DNA of 64,000 nucleotides from Pseudomonas sp. GM79 (GCF_000282495.1 NZ_AKJE01000023.1:42541-106540); one strand, 5' to 3'; positions 10,985 to 22,384 are shown, counted from the stretch's first letter. The notes: generated from the sequence alone by a model not told the origin. Numbers and translations: made by a program.

Positions 10985-12769
10985 TTAACGGTCCACGTCG
11001 GCCATAACGAAATCGATACTACCCAGGTACGCGATCAAGTCCGCGACCATGCTGCCTTTGATCACCGAAGGGATCTGCTGCAGGTGCGGGAAGCTTGGGG
11101 TACGAATCCGGGTGCGGTAGCTCATGGTGCCGCCATCGCTCGTCAGGTAATAACTGTTGATGCCCTTGGTCGCTTCGATCATCTGGAAGGATTCGTTGGC
11201 CGGCATGACCGGGCCCCACGAAACTTGCAGGAAGTGCGTGATCAGGGTCTCGATGTGTTGCAGCGTGCGCTCTTTGGGTGGCGGCGTGGTCAGCGGGTGA
11301 TCCGCCTTGTACGGGCCTTCCGGCATGTTGCGCATGCACTGCTCGATGATCTTGATGCTCTGGCGCATTTCTTCGACGCGAACGATGCAACGGTCGTAGG
11401 CATCGCCATTGGCCGCCAGCGGGATTTCGAATTCGAAGTTTTCGTAGCCGGAGTAAGGGCGAGCCTTACGCAGGTCGAAATCGCAACCGGTGGAACGCAG
11501 GCCGGCACCGGTGACGCCCCATTCCAGGGCTTCCTTGGTGTTGTAGGCGGCGACGCCGATGGTCCGGCCACGCAGGATGCTGTTGTCCAGTGCGGCTTTC
11601 TGGTATTCGTCCAGACGCTTTGGCATCCACTCGACGAAATCCTTGACCAGTTTTTCCCAGCCGCGCGGCAAGTCGTGAGCGACGCCACCGATGCGGTACC
11701 AGGCCGGGTGCAGACGGAAACCGGTGATGGCTTCGATCACCGTGTACGCCTTCTGGCGGTCGGTGAAGGTGAAGAACACCGGGGTCATGGCGCCGACGTC
11801 CTGGATGTAAGTCCCCAGGAACAGCAGGTGGCTGGTGATCCGGAAGAACTCGGCCATCATGATGCGGATGACGTCGACCTTCTCGGGCACCTTGATACCG
11901 GCCAGCTTCTCGACCGAGAGCACGTACGGCAGGTTGTTCATCACGCCGCCAAGGTAGTCGATACGGTCGGTGTACGGGATGAAGCTGTGCCAGGACTGAC
12001 GCTCGGCCATCTTCTCGGCACCACGGTGGTGGTAACCGACGTCCGGCACGCAGTCGACGATCTCTTCACCGTCCAGCTGCAGAATGATGCGGAACGCACC
12101 GTGCGCCGAAGGGTGGTTGGGACCTAAGTTGAGGAACATGTAGTCCTCGTTCGCACCGGAACGCTTCATGCCCCAGTCTTCAGGCTTGAAGCGTGCGGCT
12201 TCTTCCTCAAGCTGTTGCTTGGCCAGGGTCAGGCTGAACGGGTCGAACTCGGTGGCGCGGGCCGGGAAGTCCTTGCGCAGCGGGTGACCTTCCCAGGTCG
12301 GCGGCATCATGATGCGGGTCAGGTGCGGGTGACCGGCAAAGTTGATGCCGTACATGTCCCACACTTCACGCTCGTACCAGTTGGCGTTCGGCCAGAGACC
12401 GGTAACGGTCGGCACGCTGAGGTCGCTCTCGGACAAGGCGACCTTGATCATTACGTCACTATTACGTTCGATCGACATCAAGTGATAGAACACAGTGAAG
12501 TCGGCGCCGCTTGGCAGCCCTTGACGCTTGGTGCGCAGACGCTCGTCCACGCCGTGCAGGTCATAGAGCATGACGTACGGCTTGGGCAGGTTACGCAGGA
12601 AGGTCAGGACTTCGACGAGTTTGGCGCGGGCAACCCAAAGCACCGGCATGCCGGTGCGGGTAGGCTGGGCGGTGAACGCCTCCGGGCCAAAACGATTGTT
12701 CAGTTCGACGACCACATCCTGGTCGTCTGCCTTGTAAGGCGGGATGTACAGAGCACTGCCTGTAGTCAT
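10985..12769 (-). CDS. nuoCD: NADH-quinone oxidoreductase fused subunits C and D
   Basis: One 594-residue chain joins NuoC (about residues 1-185) to NuoD (about 205-594), as in other gammaproteobacteria. NuoD forms the quinone-binding cavity together with NuoB. The NuoD start region [20 protein letters not shown] carries the conserved histidines facing the quinone, and the chain ends in the typical [10 protein letters not shown]. There is a 72 bp gap to nuoB. Confidence 0.97.
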   Translation of the reverse strand: MTTGSALYIPPYKADDQDVVVELNNRFGPEAFTAQPTRTGMPVLWVARAKLVEVLTFLRNLPKPYVMLYDLHGVDERLRTKRQGLPSGADFTVFYHLMSIERNSDVMIKVALSESDLSVPTVTGLWPNANWYEREVWDMYGINFAGHPHLTRIMMPPTWEGHPLRKDFPARATEFDPFSLTLAKQQLEEEAARFKPEDWGMKRSGANEDYMFLNLGPNHPSAHGAFRIILQLDGEEIVDCVPDVGYHHRGAEKMAERQSWHSFIPYTDRIDYLGGVMNNLPYVLSVEKLAGIKVPEKVDVIRIMMAEFFRITSHLLFLGTYIQDVGAMTPVFFTFTDRQKAYTVIEAITGFRLHPAWYRIGGVAHDLPRGWEKLVKDFVEWMPKRLDEYQKAALDNSILRGRTIGVAAYNTKEALEWGVTGAGLRSTGCDFDLRKARPYSGYENFEFEIPLAANGDAYDRCIVRVEEMRQSIKIIEQCMRNMPEGPYKADHPLTTPPPKERTLQHIETLITHFLQVSWGPVMPANESFQMIEATKGINSYYLTSDGGTMSYRTRIRTPSFPHLQQIPSVIKGSMVADLIAYLGSIDFVMADVDR

Positions 12770-12841
12770 GGTTATTTATCGCTTTCGGTCAACGTAAAGA
12801 ATGAAGCCAGTTTCTCGTTTCTTTGTAAGAACAGATCTGGA

Positions 12842-13516
12842 TCAGACTTCGTCGGGGCTGCGCAGGTTGGTTACCTGAATACGCTGTTCGCGGCGCTTTT
12901 CCTTTTCGGAAGGCATCTCGGCGCGATAGACGCCTTGATCACCAACGACCCAGGAAAGTGGACGACGCTCCTGGCCAATCGACTCCTGCAACAGCATCAA
13001 GCCTTGCAGAAAAGCTTCAGGGCGGGGCGGGCAGCCAGGCACGTAGACGTCCACGGGCAGGAACTTGTCCACCCCTTGAACGACGGAGTAGATGTCGTAC
13101 ATGCCACCGGAGTTGGCGCACGAACCCATGGAGATGACCCATTTAGGCTCGAGCATTTGCTCGTAGAGACGCTGAATGATCGGCGCCATCTTGATGAAGC
13201 AGGTACCGGCGATAACCATGAAATCCGCCTGACGCGGCGATGCCCGGATAACCTCGGCGCCAAAGCGCGCGATGTCGTGGGGCGCCGTGAAGGCGGTGGT
13301 CATTTCCACGTAGCAGCACGAAAGACCGAAGTTATACGGCCACAGGGAGTTCTTGCGCCCCCAGTTGATCGTGCCGTTGAGCACGTCTTCGAGCTTGCCC
13401 ATGAAAATGTTTTTGTGGACTTGATCTTCTAACGGATCGGAAACGGTTTCCCGTTTGCCAATCGGATACTGCTCGTTAGGAGCATCGGGGTCGATCCTGG
13501 TGAGATTGTATTGCAT
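12842..13516 (-). CDS. nuoB: NADH-quinone oxidoreductase subunit B (cluster N2)
   Basis: Carries the terminal 4Fe-4S cluster N2 that reduces ubiquinone. Ligands are visible at C67 and C68 (LSCCYVEM), C133 (GSCANSGG) and C162 (PGCPPRPE). I chose the ATG at 13516, which has GAGG eight bases upstream. A TTG two codons further up is open but worse placed. 224 residues. The SD overlaps the nuoA stop, so translation of the two is probably coupled. Confidence 0.96.
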   Translation of the reverse strand: MQYNLTRIDPDAPNEQYPIGKRETVSDPLEDQVHKNIFMGKLEDVLNGTINWGRKNSLWPYNFGLSCCYVEMTTAFTAPHDIARFGAEVIRASPRQADFMVIAGTCFIKMAPIIQRLYEQMLEPKWVISMGSCANSGGMYDIYSVVQGVDKFLPVDVYVPGCPPRPEAFLQGLMLLQESIGQERRPLSWVVGDQGVYRAEMPSEKEKRREQRIQVTNLRSPDEV

Positions 13517-13526
13517 TGCCAAAGCC

Positions 13527-13940
13527 TCATTGTTTCAGCTTCGCTTGCCGCTTGCGCCGAGCTTCCGGAGCCCAGTCAAGGGCGCCCACTCGGAATAGGT
13601 AGACAAGGCCTGCCAACAGAATTGCTATGAAAACGAGAGCTTCGACGAATCCGGTCCAGCCGCTTTCGCGGACGGACACAGACCAGGCAAAGAGAAAAAG
13701 GGCTTCGATATCGAAGATCACGAAGAGCATCGCGACCAGATAGAATTTGGCTGAGAGCCGCAAGCGGGCGCCACCGGTAGGTAGCATGCCGGACTCGAAC
13801 GGTTCGTTTTTGCTGCGACCCCAGGCTTTTGACCCGAGGAGGCTGGAGACGCCGAGCATGAAGGCGCAAAGGCCGCCGACACCCAGAAGGAAAATGGCAA
13901 AGCCCCAGTTGTGGGCCATGAGTCCGGTCGCTTCGGGCAT
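13527..13940 (-). CDS. nuoA: NADH-quinone oxidoreductase subunit A
   Basis: First gene of the complex I operon; a three-helix membrane subunit of 137 aa near the quinone site. The conserved loop motif between helices 1 and 2 reads [18 protein letters not shown] and helix 2 has [12 protein letters not shown]. The ATG at 13940 follows AAGGA by nine bases. The frame is open for 25 more codons upstream, but those codons have no matching SD and do not look like NuoA. Confidence 0.96.
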   Translation of the reverse strand: MPEATGLMAHNWGFAIFLLGVGGLCAFMLGVSSLLGSKAWGRSKNEPFESGMLPTGGARLRLSAKFYLVAMLFVIFDIEALFLFAWSVSVRESGWTGFVEALVFIAILLAGLVYLFRVGALDWAPEARRKRQAKLKQ

Positions 13941-14027
13941 GCTGGAAATCCTTAACAGAGAGCAAAGGTCTCTGAGCTTGAAAAGAAACAAAGCAGTGAC
14001 GATATGTCGCAGCAATCAATCGCGGTG

Positions 14028-14056
14028 ATTTTATGGCTAAACACCGAGCAAGTAAA
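14028..14056 (-). promoter_or_regulatory. Candidate sigma-70 promoter of the nuo operon
   Basis: On the minus strand TTTACT and TAAAAT are separated by 17 bp, ending about 88 bp upstream of the nuoA ATG. The -10 matches five of six consensus bases, the -35 four of six. It is the best-spaced pair I could find in the AT-rich stretch before nuoA, but not a proven start. Confidence 0.35.
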
Positions 14057-14194
14057 ATTCAGATAGCGAAATTATTTACAAGAATAAGGACATAGCGTGC
14101 CTCCAAAGCCCTGTAGCCCATGCCGCTCGGGCATTAGCGGGGGTTTTGTCAAATATGTTTTGTAGGGAATGTAACGAACATAGTTGTCGATAAA

Positions 14195-14209
14195 TGATAA
14201 TCAATATTA
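14195..14209. promoter_or_regulatory. Fur-box-like inverted repeat
   Basis: TGATAAT-C-AATATTA matches the 7-1-7 Fur consensus (TGATAATnATTATCA) at 12 of 14 positions. It lies about 255 bp upstream of nuoA, in a 639 bp gene-free gap between nuoA and aceA, and no iron-uptake gene is next to it. It may serve an unannotated small RNA or the nuo operon, or be a chance match in AT-rich DNA. Confidence 0.35.
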
Positions 14210-14355
14210 TTTGGCGTGGTTTTCAAACTGTTTAACGGGTGAGTGGCTGGGAAGTTGTCTTATATGCGCGTTACTGCAAGTAGCACGCGTGCTCCTTTTA
14301 CCTGATTTTCCGGGTCATGAAACTGCTCTGGATCAATGTTTTCCCTGGGGTACCG

Positions 14356-14461
14356 CCGACCACTGTGGGAGCGGGCTTGCTCGCGAAAGCGGTGTGTCAT
14401 TCAACATTGATGCTGGCTGATCCGACGCCTTCGCGAGCAAGCCCGCTCCCACAGTGGTCGG
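14356..14461. repeat. REP pair (BIME-like), family GGGAGCGGGCTTGCTCGC
   Basis: Two copies of the REP core (about 25-30 bases, including flanking CCACTG/CAGTGG) face each other across a 40-45 base spacer. It lies just beyond the aceA terminator. The same family recurs near 22.9, 30.4, 36.9, 41.5, 45.2, 56.8 and 63.9 kb. Confidence 0.9.
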
Positions 14462-14483
14462 TGGTGTTTGTGAAATCGCAGGC

Positions 14484-14514
14484 AAAAAAAACGCCCCGAA
14501 CCAGTCGGGGCGTC
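14484..14514 (-). terminator. Intrinsic terminator of aceA
   Basis: On the minus strand GACGCCCCGA and its complement close a short loop and are followed by eight T. It lies 65 bp after the aceA stop. Confidence 0.9.
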
Positions 14515-14579
14515 AGATATGCAGCGCTGCGGTTAGCTTTTATTCGGTCCGCAACGGCCGTTTACTCGGATGAAGCAGA

Positions 14580-15905
14580 TCAGTGGAACTGTTCTTCTTC
14601 GGTCGAACCGGTCAGCGCGGTCACCGAGGACGTGCCACCCTGGATCACGGTGGTCATGTCGTCGAAGTAGCCGGTGCCCACTTCCTGCTGGTGAGCCACG
14701 AAGGTGTAACCCTTGGCAGCGTCAGCGAACTCTTGCTCTTGCAGCTTCACATAGGCAGTCATGTCGTTGCGGGCGTAGTCGTGCGCCAGGTTGAACATGC
14801 TGTGCCACATGTTGTGAATGCCGGCCAGGGTGATGAACTGGTGCTTGTAGCCCATGGCGGACAGTTCGCGCTGGAACTTGGCGATGGTCGCGTCGTCCAG
14901 GTTTTTCTTCCAGTTGAAGGAAGGCGAGCAGTTGTACGACAGCAGTTGGTCCGGGTATTCCTTTTTGATCGCTTCAGCGAAGCGACGAGCCTCGTCCAGA
15001 TCCGGCTTGGCGGTTTCGCACCAGATCAGGTCGGCGAACGGCGCGTAGGCCAGGCCGCGAGCGATGGCCTGGTCGAGACCGGCGCGCACTTTGTAGAAAC
15101 CTTCCTGGGTGCGTTCGCCAGTCACGAATGGCTGGTCATACGGGTCGCAATCGGAAGTCAGCAAGTCGGCTGCGTTGGCGTCGGTACGGGCCAGGATGAT
15201 GGTCGGTGTACCGGCAACGTCAGCTGCCAGACGAGCAGCGGTCAGCTTCTGCACAGCTTCCTGGGTCGGAACCAGTACCTTGCCGCCCATGTGGCCGCAT
15301 TTTTTCACGGAAGCCAGTTGGTCTTCGAAGTGAACGCCGGCGGCGCCTGCTTCGATCATGCTCTTCATCAGTTCGTAGGCGTTCAGTACGCCACCGAAAC
15401 CGGCTTCAGCGTCAGCTACGATCGGTGCGAAGTAGTCGATGTAACCTTCGTCGCCCGGGTTCTTGCCGGCTTTCCACTGGATCTGGTCAGCGCGACGGAA
15501 CGAGTTGTTGATGCGCTTGACCACGGTCGGAACCGAATCCACCGGGTACAGCGACTGATCCGGGTACATCGATTCGGCGGAGTTGTTGTCCGCGGCTACT
15601 TGCCAGCCCGACAGGTAGATCGCCTGGATACCGGCCTTGACTTGTTGCACAGCCTGGCCGCCGGTCAGGGCGCCCATGCAGTTGACGAAATCTTTCTCAG
15701 GACGGAAGGACGGCTTGGCACCCTGGGTTACCAGGTTCCAAAGCTTGTCGGCGCCCATTTTTGCAAAGGTGTGCTCAGGTTGAACCGAGCCACGCAGACG
15801 GACGACGTCAGCAGCGGAGTAATTGCGTGTCACGCCTTTCCAGCGCGGGTTTTCAGCCCAATCTTTTTCGAGGGCTGCAATTTGCTGTTCGCGTGTCAGT
15901 GCCAT
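14580..15905 (-). CDS. aceA: Isocitrate lyase
   Basis: Splits isocitrate into glyoxylate and succinate, the first step of the glyoxylate shunt used on acetate and fatty acids. 441 aa. The catalytic signature KKCGHMGGK is at 201-209, with the base cysteine C203. The ATG at 15905 opens [16 protein letters not shown], the standard Pseudomonas start. In-frame codons further upstream (to about 16097) are non-conserved leader. It is monocistronic: own terminator, a 498 bp upstream gap, and a candidate RccR operator at 16338. It competes for isocitrate with idh and icd, both encoded 10 kb away. Confidence 0.97.
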   Translation of the reverse strand: MALTREQQIAALEKDWAENPRWKGVTRNYSAADVVRLRGSVQPEHTFAKMGADKLWNLVTQGAKPSFRPEKDFVNCMGALTGGQAVQQVKAGIQAIYLSGWQVAADNNSAESMYPDQSLYPVDSVPTVVKRINNSFRRADQIQWKAGKNPGDEGYIDYFAPIVADAEAGFGGVLNAYELMKSMIEAGAAGVHFEDQLASVKKCGHMGGKVLVPTQEAVQKLTAARLAADVAGTPTIILARTDANAADLLTSDCDPYDQPFVTGERTQEGFYKVRAGLDQAIARGLAYAPFADLIWCETAKPDLDEARRFAEAIKKEYPDQLLSYNCSPSFNWKKNLDDATIAKFQRELSAMGYKHQFITLAGIHNMWHSMFNLAHDYARNDMTAYVKLQEQEFADAAKGYTFVAHQQEVGTGYFDDMTTVIQGGTSSVTALTGSTEEEQFH

Positions 15906-16302
15906 GGAGATAAACCTCGTCGCATAGGTCTTGATTGGATATTCATGCTCCTGCCAGGTACGCAATTCAAAGGGGCGTAAAAGGCTGCTCGCTGACCAGA
16001 AGCTTAGGTGGTCAAGTCGGGTTCGGCGGGGATGGCGACGGGATGAACGATGGGCTCGAGGGGAAGTGAGCAGGTAAGGGCGAACTGGTGAGCGCATTCA
16101 GGCGTCGTGGGCCTTGGTGCGAACTTCAGTGTGGAGCCGGGTTACCTAATTACGCTTCCGTCCCTCGGGACAACTTCGTTCCAGTCGGCAACCTCGTCAA
16201 ACACACCTTGTGGGCGGTACAGACACGAATCGGCTCGCGGGGTAGGTGCGAACAGCGACTCGAAAGCCCTTGCCAGGGCCTCTGATTAGCGGGAGCGAGG
16301 CC

Positions 16303-16331
16303 ATCATGCCTTTGCTTTTTTGGCTCGTCAA
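16303..16331 (-). promoter_or_regulatory. Candidate aceA promoter
   Basis: On the minus strand TTGACG and CATGAT are 17 bp apart, directly downstream of the palindrome at 16338. If used, the aceA transcript would have a leader of about 390 bases. The -35 match is good and the -10 moderate. The gap from 15906 to 16403 shows no convincing gene. Confidence 0.45.
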
Positions 16332-16337
16332 ACGTTT

Positions 16338-16363
16338 TGTAGTGCGTTTTTTCAAGCACTACA
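16338..16363. promoter_or_regulatory. Candidate RccR operator upstream of aceA
   Basis: TGTAGTGC and GCACTACA form an 8 bp inverted repeat across a 10 base centre, 26 bp in all. In P. fluorescens the RpiR-type regulator RccR is reported to bind a 28 bp pseudo-palindrome at aceA with TGTAGT/ACTACA-like half sites (from memory of the published work). Position and size agree. It lies seven bases upstream of the candidate -35. Confidence 0.65.
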
Positions 16364-16403
16364 TCTTTGGTCTAATACGACTAATCAGTCAGTTTTCGGT
16401 GGT

Positions 16404-17165
16404 TTAGTCCAAAGTATCGACTTTCACCCGCAGGGTCATGTCGTCCCGGCCCTGAGTCGAGTAGCTGCGGGTCTGGCCCTGTTTGTCGGCCTGAGTCTGG
16501 CGGTTCACGCCGGCCAGGGTGATCCATTCACCCAGTCGACCCGTGACAGTTGTGTCGGTACTTTGCACATTCACTACATCAGGACGTTCCTGGCTCATCC
16601 GGTCACGATTGGTACTGATTGCCAGATGAACGATGTCGCCGGTAACGCTGGCGGTGACGTAGAAACCTTGAGTGACATTGCGGTATTCGGTCTGGCTGCG
16701 CAGGTCGCCATAGGAATCGGTCTGCGTGCTGGTCAACGGTACGCTCTGGCCGACCTGGATCAGTGCCGGTGTGCCTTCGCTGGCCTGAACCTGCTGGATA
16801 CCGCCGTCGCGGCTGTCGGTGCTGCGGTTGATGATGCGAGTCTGGCTCGGCTTGGCACCGTTTACCGAATAACCCTGATCACTCTGGAAGTTGTTTTCGT
16901 TGGTATCGACGGTGATCAGCAAGCGCTTGGCGGCCACATCGAGTTGGCTGATCAAGGCCTTAAGTTCGTCGATCTTGCGCTGTTCTGCGTTGACGATCAG
17001 CTGATTGCCATAGGCGCTGACCTGGCCGTCCTTGCCGATGAAATTCTGCGCCACCGGCAGCAGGTCGGCACTGGTGCGATAGTTCAGGGGCACGATCTCG
17101 GTGGCGGCCATGACCGAAAAACTGCAGGTCAGCAGCAGCGTGGTGAGCAGGGTGCGTAGGGACAT
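16404..17165 (-). CDS. Exported protein with secretin-type domains
   Basis: 253 aa with a clear signal peptide (cleavage after about residue 20, SVMAATE). Residues about 23-90 resemble the short secretin N-domain (LNYRTSADLLPVAQNFIG, then the VNAEQRKIDELKALISQLDV repeat). Residues 90-253 resemble the first part of a secretin core (GTPALIQVGQSVPL, YRNVTQGFYVTASV). It is less than half the length of a pore-forming secretin and has no type II or III neighbours, so it probably does not form a channel by itself. Homologues lie next to aceA in other pseudomonads. Its function is unknown to me. Confidence 0.8.
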   Translation of the reverse strand: MSLRTLLTTLLLTCSFSVMAATEIVPLNYRTSADLLPVAQNFIGKDGQVSAYGNQLIVNAEQRKIDELKALISQLDVAAKRLLITVDTNENNFQSDQGYSVNGAKPSQTRIINRSTDSRDGGIQQVQASEGTPALIQVGQSVPLTSTQTDSYGDLRSQTEYRNVTQGFYVTASVTGDIVHLAISTNRDRMSQERPDVVNVQSTDTTVTGRLGEWITLAGVNRQTQADKQGQTRSYSTQGRDDMTLRVKVDTLD

Positions 17166-17244
17166 ATCCGTTATCTCCGGCCTTTAAAGTCTTGATATTG
17201 CCAGTTTGTCGGCCCGCGGTGGGGCAAGTTGAATCGTAGACAGC

Positions 17245-17280
17245 AAAACGCCCCGGCATCCGAGGATGGCGGGGCGTTTT
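17245..17280. terminator. Bidirectional-looking terminator hairpin
   Basis: AAAACGCCCCG and CGGGGCGTTTT pair around a 14 base loop. It lies between the minus-strand acetyltransferase gene and the secretin-domain gene, so it probably ends the roxA-GNAT transcript. Confidence 0.75.
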
Positions 17281-17300
17281 GGGGTGTTCCTGAAGGCTTT

Positions 17301-17394
17301 TGTGGCGAGGGAGCTTGCTCCCGTTGGGCTGCGTAGCGGCCCTGAAAATTTGGGGCCGCTTCGCGACTCAGCGGGAGCAAGCTCCCTCGCCACA
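17301..17394. repeat. REP-type palindrome, family TGTGGCGAGGGAGCTTGCTC
   Basis: Facing copies of TGTGGCGAGGGAGCTTGCTC close a long imperfect hairpin, with the inner arms GGCCCTGAAAATTT/GGGGCC. A second repeat family in this genome, seen again at 50.5 and 61.5 kb. It lies directly at the 3' end of the acetyltransferase gene. Confidence 0.85.
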
Positions 17395-17399
17395 GGGGT

Positions 17400-17825
17400 T
17401 CAGGCGGAGTGGCGCACCATGTCCACGTGCGGAATCCCGGCTTCCAGGAATTCCTCACTGACCATGCTGAAGCCCAAGCGCTCATAGAACGCCGTGGCCT
17501 GCACTTGTGCGCTCAGCATCTGCTGCTTCAGTCCGCGCTCCTCGGCTTCACCGATCACTGCTTGCATCAGCGCATCGCCGACTTTCAAGCCGCGCCAGTC
17601 CTTCAGCACCGATACCCGACCGATGTGACCATCTGGCAGCAGCCGAGCGGTGCCGATCGGGAAGTCGCCTTCAAAGGCCAGGAAGTGGACTGCCGTTGCG
17701 TCATCAGCATCCCATTCCAGCTCAGGCGGAACGGATTGCTCGGCGATGAACACCGTCTCACGAATGCGCCGGATCTCGGCGTTATCCTTTTGCCAGTCTG
17801 CGACACGAACGTGAATTTTATTCAT
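17400..17825 (-). CDS. GNAT acetyltransferase, ElaA-like
   Basis: 141 aa acetyl-CoA-dependent N-acetyltransferase. The fold is recognisable from the N-terminal RETVFIAEQSVPPELEWD, the acetyl-CoA loop region (RVSVLKDWRGLKVGDALMQ) and the C-terminal FYERLGFSMVSEEFLEAGIPHV, as in the ElaA/YjcF group. Substrate unknown. The ATG at 17825 overlaps the roxA stop by 8 bases, so the gene is coupled to roxA. Confidence 0.85.
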   Translation of the reverse strand: MNKIHVRVADWQKDNAEIRRIRETVFIAEQSVPPELEWDADDATAVHFLAFEGDFPIGTARLLPDGHIGRVSVLKDWRGLKVGDALMQAVIGEAEERGLKQQMLSAQVQATAFYERLGFSMVSEEFLEAGIPHVDMVRHSA

Positions 17826-18987
17826 CAGCAAACCCCAGGCTGCCTTGCTTGACCAACTCACACAACAGGCCGCGGCCGTCTTCGTCGTTCAGCCACTCGC
17901 CAAGGTTGTCGACGTGCAGCGCATCGGCGGCGCAGATCATCTTCAGCAGCTCGCGCAGTTTGCCCGGCAGGTAACGGCTCTGGCCGCTGGCGAACAGCAG
18001 CAGGTCATCATCGACTTCAGACCAGGCCAGGCGCGCGCTCGGGTTGCGGATCAGCACCGCGCCTTGTTCGAGGCTGGCGAGCAGGTCGTCTTCTTCGACC
18101 TCTTCCGGGCCCACCACCAGCTCCGGGTAACGCGGCTCGGTCATGAACTGGCCGAACCAGGTCAGCAGCAAGCGCTCGTCGCTCATGTGCTCGGCCAGCA
18201 GGCTTTTCAGGCGATCAAGGGCGTCGTGCTGGATCTGATGAGGATCGACCGCCGGCAGGGCGTCGGCGTCGGTGTAACGCTCTTCGTCCGACAGGAACTG
18301 GCTGAGGAAATCGGTGAAGTGGGTCAGCACTTCAGCGGCGCTCGGTGCACGGAAACCGACCGAGTAAGTCATGCAGTCGTCAACGGCCACACCGCAGTGA
18401 GCCAGACGCGGCGGCAAGTAGAGCATGTCGCCTGGTTCCAGCACCCATTCGTCGGTGGCGTCGAAATCAGCGAGGATGCGCAAGTCGGCGTGTTGCAGCA
18501 GCTTGCTCTCGGAATCGCACATCTGGCCGATTTTCCAGTTGCGCTTGCCGTGACCCTGCAGCAGGAACACATCGTAGTTGTCGAAGTGTGGGCCAACACT
18601 GCCACCCGGGGCGGCGAAGCTGATCATCACATCGTCGACGCGCCAGCTCGGCAGGAAGCGGAAGTTCTCCAGCAGCTCAGCGACTTCCGGCACGAACTGG
18701 TCGACCGCTTGAACCAGCAGGGTCCAGTCACGTTCCGGCAGTTTGCTGAATTCGTCTTCGGCAAACGGACCACGGCGCAATTCCCAAGGACGCTCACCGT
18801 TCTCGATCACCAGGCGCGATTCGACTTCTTCTTCCAGCGCAAGGCCGGCCAGTTCGTCGGCGTCGATCGGGCTTTCGAAATCAGGGATCGCCTGACGGAT
18901 CAGCAGGGGTTTTTTCTGCCAGTAGTCACGCAGGAATTCGCGCGCCGTGATGCCGCCCAGAAGTTGAAGAGGAATGTCAGGATTCAT
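17818..18987 (-). CDS. roxA: 50S ribosomal protein uL16 arginine 3-hydroxylase (cupin/JmjC)
   Basis: 2-oxoglutarate/Fe(II) oxygenase of the YcfD/RoxA family that hydroxylates an arginine of ribosomal protein L16. 389 aa. The cupin iron site is visible as HFDNYDVFLLQ (HxD) with a distal histidine in PPRLAHCGVAV. The winged C-terminal domain follows after about 270. I chose the ATG at 18987 (MNPDIPLQLLGG); an upstream in-frame codon exists but has no SD. It is probably transcribed with purB upstream only by read-through, since a terminator intervenes. Confidence 0.88.
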   Translation of the reverse strand: MNPDIPLQLLGGITAREFLRDYWQKKPLLIRQAIPDFESPIDADELAGLALEEEVESRLVIENGERPWELRRGPFAEDEFSKLPERDWTLLVQAVDQFVPEVAELLENFRFLPSWRVDDVMISFAAPGGSVGPHFDNYDVFLLQGHGKRNWKIGQMCDSESKLLQHADLRILADFDATDEWVLEPGDMLYLPPRLAHCGVAVDDCMTYSVGFRAPSAAEVLTHFTDFLSQFLSDEERYTDADALPAVDPHQIQHDALDRLKSLLAEHMSDERLLLTWFGQFMTEPRYPELVVGPEEVEEDDLLASLEQGAVLIRNPSARLAWSEVDDDLLLFASGQSRYLPGKLRELLKMICAADALHVDNLGEWLNDEDGRGLLCELVKQGSLGFADE

Positions 18988-19025
18988 GTGTAACCTATTG
19001 AAAAAAAGCACTTTTCAGACGGGAA

Positions 19026-19052
19026 TAAAAACGCCCGGCGCTGCCGGGCGTC
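19026..19052 (-). terminator. Intrinsic terminator of purB
   Basis: On the minus strand ACGCCCGGCAGCGCCGGGCGT is followed by a T-rich run, 22 bp after the purB stop. Confidence 0.9.
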
Positions 19053-19073
19053 TCAAACGGGTAAAGCGGTCGA

Positions 19074-20531
<1,458 letters not shown>

Positions 20532-20571
20532 TTACGCGTTACTGACTACAAAACGGTATTGCGGGCGCGGT

Positions 20572-21195
20572 TCAGCTGCTGCGCATCAGCGGATAAAGCT
20601 CTTTAAGCAATTTGCGCCGGCTGATCACCAACTGCCAGCGATGACCGCCCAACTGCCGCCACAGGCGCGCCGATCGAATTCCGGCCAGTAACAGCGCGCG
20701 GATCTTCGAGGCATTGCTCGGTTGCTGCAGGTTGCGCATGTCACCATGCACTTGAATCCGTTGGCGCAGGGTGCTCAGGGTGTCCTGATACAACGCACCG
20801 CAGGCGGCGATCACGTTTTCGTGAGCCGGGCCAAAGTGTTCGACCTGAGACTGAATCTGCGGCAAACGCTTGCCGATCACTTCCAGCATGTCGTCGCGCT
20901 TGGCCAGCTGACGCTCCAGGCCGAGCATCGCCAGCGCATAGCGCAGCGGTTCGCGCTGAAGGGTGCTGGGGTCGCGTTCCAGAGCGCCAATCAATGCGCG
21001 GTAACCTTCACGCAGATTGATGTCGTCACCACCATAGACTTCCAGCGTGTCCTTGGGGTCGCGAATCAACAGGCTGCCGAGCATGCAGGTCAGGCCGGCT
21101 TCGTTGGTCTGGCCGCTCTTGGCGATCTTGTCGACCAGTACGGCGGCGAGAAACACACCGCCCAGGGCCGTCAGTTGCTCCTGAGTCGGGCTCAT
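20572..21195 (-). CDS. hflD: High-frequency-lysogenisation protein HflD homologue
   Basis: 207 aa, mostly helical, peripheral membrane protein family. E. coli HflD binds phage lambda CII; its housekeeping role is unclear. Recognised from the N-terminal [19 protein letters not shown], from [23 protein letters not shown] and from [19 protein letters not shown]. The start overlaps the mnmA stop by 4 bases, the usual coupling in gammaproteobacteria. Confidence 0.93.
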   Translation of the reverse strand: MSPTQEQLTALGGVFLAAVLVDKIAKSGQTNEAGLTCMLGSLLIRDPKDTLEVYGGDDINLREGYRALIGALERDPSTLQREPLRYALAMLGLERQLAKRDDMLEVIGKRLPQIQSQVEHFGPAHENVIAACGALYQDTLSTLRQRIQVHGDMRNLQQPSNASKIRALLLAGIRSARLWRQLGGHRWQLVISRRKLLKELYPLMRSS

Positions 21196-22325
21196 GAACG
21201 CTGACCCTTGCTGGTCCAGGGTTCGGCCACTTCGATCACGCCGCCGCCGAGGCAGATTTCACCGTCGTAGAACACCACGGATTGGCCTGGGGTGACTGCG
21301 CGTTGCGGGTCATCGAAGGTCGCGCGGTAGCCGCTGGCGGTCTTTTCCAGCGTGCAAGGCTGGTCGCTCTGGCGATAACGCACCTTGGCGGTCAGCTTGC
21401 GTGGCTCGGTCAAATCGATCGGGTTGACCCAATAGATGTCCGAAGCGAGCAGGGCGCGGGAGAACAGATAAGGGTGATCATTGCCCTGGCCCACGATCAG
21501 CTCGTTGTGTTCCAGGTCTTTGATCAGCACATACCACGGCTCGTCACCGGCGTCTTTCAAGCCGCCGATGCCCAGGCCCTGACGCTGGCCGATGGTGTGG
21601 TACATCAAGCCATGGTGACGGCCGATGACTTCGCCTTCGGTGGTCTTGATCTCGCCTGGCTGGGCCGGCAGGTATTGCTTGAGGAAGTCGCTGAAGCGGC
21701 GTTCGCCGATAAAGCAGATTCCGGTGGAATCCTTTTTCTTCGCGGTGGCCAGGTCGTGTTTCTCGGCAATCGCGCGCACTTCGGGTTTTTCCAGCTCTCC
21801 GACCGGGAACAGGGTCTTGGCAATCTGTTCACCGCCCACGGCATGCAGGAAGTAGCTCTGGTCCTTGTTCGGATCCAGGCCCTTGAGCAATTCGGTGCGG
21901 CCATCGATGTCGCGGCGGCGCACGTAGTGGCCGGTGGCGATCAGATCGGCGCCGAGCATCATGGCGTAATCGAGGAACGCCTTGAACTTGATTTCGCGGT
22001 TGCAGAGGATGTCCGGGTTCGGCGTGCGACCGGCCTTGTACTCGGCCAGGAAATGTTCGAACACGTTGTCCCAGTATTCGGCGGCGAAGTTGGCGGTATG
22101 CAGCTTGATGCCAATCTTGTCGCACACGGCCTGAGCGTCCGCCAGGTCATCCATGGCGGTGCAGTATTCGGTTCCATCGTCTTCTTCCCAGTTCTTCATG
22201 AACAGGCCTTCCACCTCATAACCCTGCTCGATCAGCAGGAGAGCGGAAACGGAAGAGTCCACGCCGCCGGACATGCCGACAATGACGCGCTTCTTTTGTG
22301 TGTCAGAAGGGGCTGGATCACGCAT
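21192..22325 (-). CDS. mnmA: tRNA-specific 2-thiouridylase MnmA
   Basis: Adds sulfur to U34 of tRNA-Lys, -Glu and -Gln, using persulfide delivered by the Tus relay (tusDCBE is in this window at 43.7-45.0 kb). 377 aa. The PP-loop SGGVDSS is at about 19-25. The catalytic cysteines are C108 ([11 protein letters not shown]) and C204 ([10 protein letters not shown]). Complete and ordinary. Confidence 0.97.
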   Translation of the reverse strand: MRDPAPSDTQKKRVIVGMSGGVDSSVSALLLIEQGYEVEGLFMKNWEEDDGTEYCTAMDDLADAQAVCDKIGIKLHTANFAAEYWDNVFEHFLAEYKAGRTPNPDILCNREIKFKAFLDYAMMLGADLIATGHYVRRRDIDGRTELLKGLDPNKDQSYFLHAVGGEQIAKTLFPVGELEKPEVRAIAEKHDLATAKKKDSTGICFIGERRFSDFLKQYLPAQPGEIKTTEGEVIGRHHGLMYHTIGQRQGLGIGGLKDAGDEPWYVLIKDLEHNELIVGQGNDHPYLFSRALLASDIYWVNPIDLTEPRKLTAKVRYRQSDQPCTLEKTASGYRATFDDPQRAVTPGQSVVFYDGEICLGGGVIEVAEPWTSKGQRS

Positions 22326-22384
22326 AGGGATTCAATGAGTGTCTTGAAAAAGGACGCGATTCTAGCAGGCTCAAGCCTGCAAGG

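Noticed and set aside
14184..14420. 78-codon frame in the nuoA-aceA gap
   Set aside because: It runs into the REP element at 14356 and has no SD or recognisable sequence.
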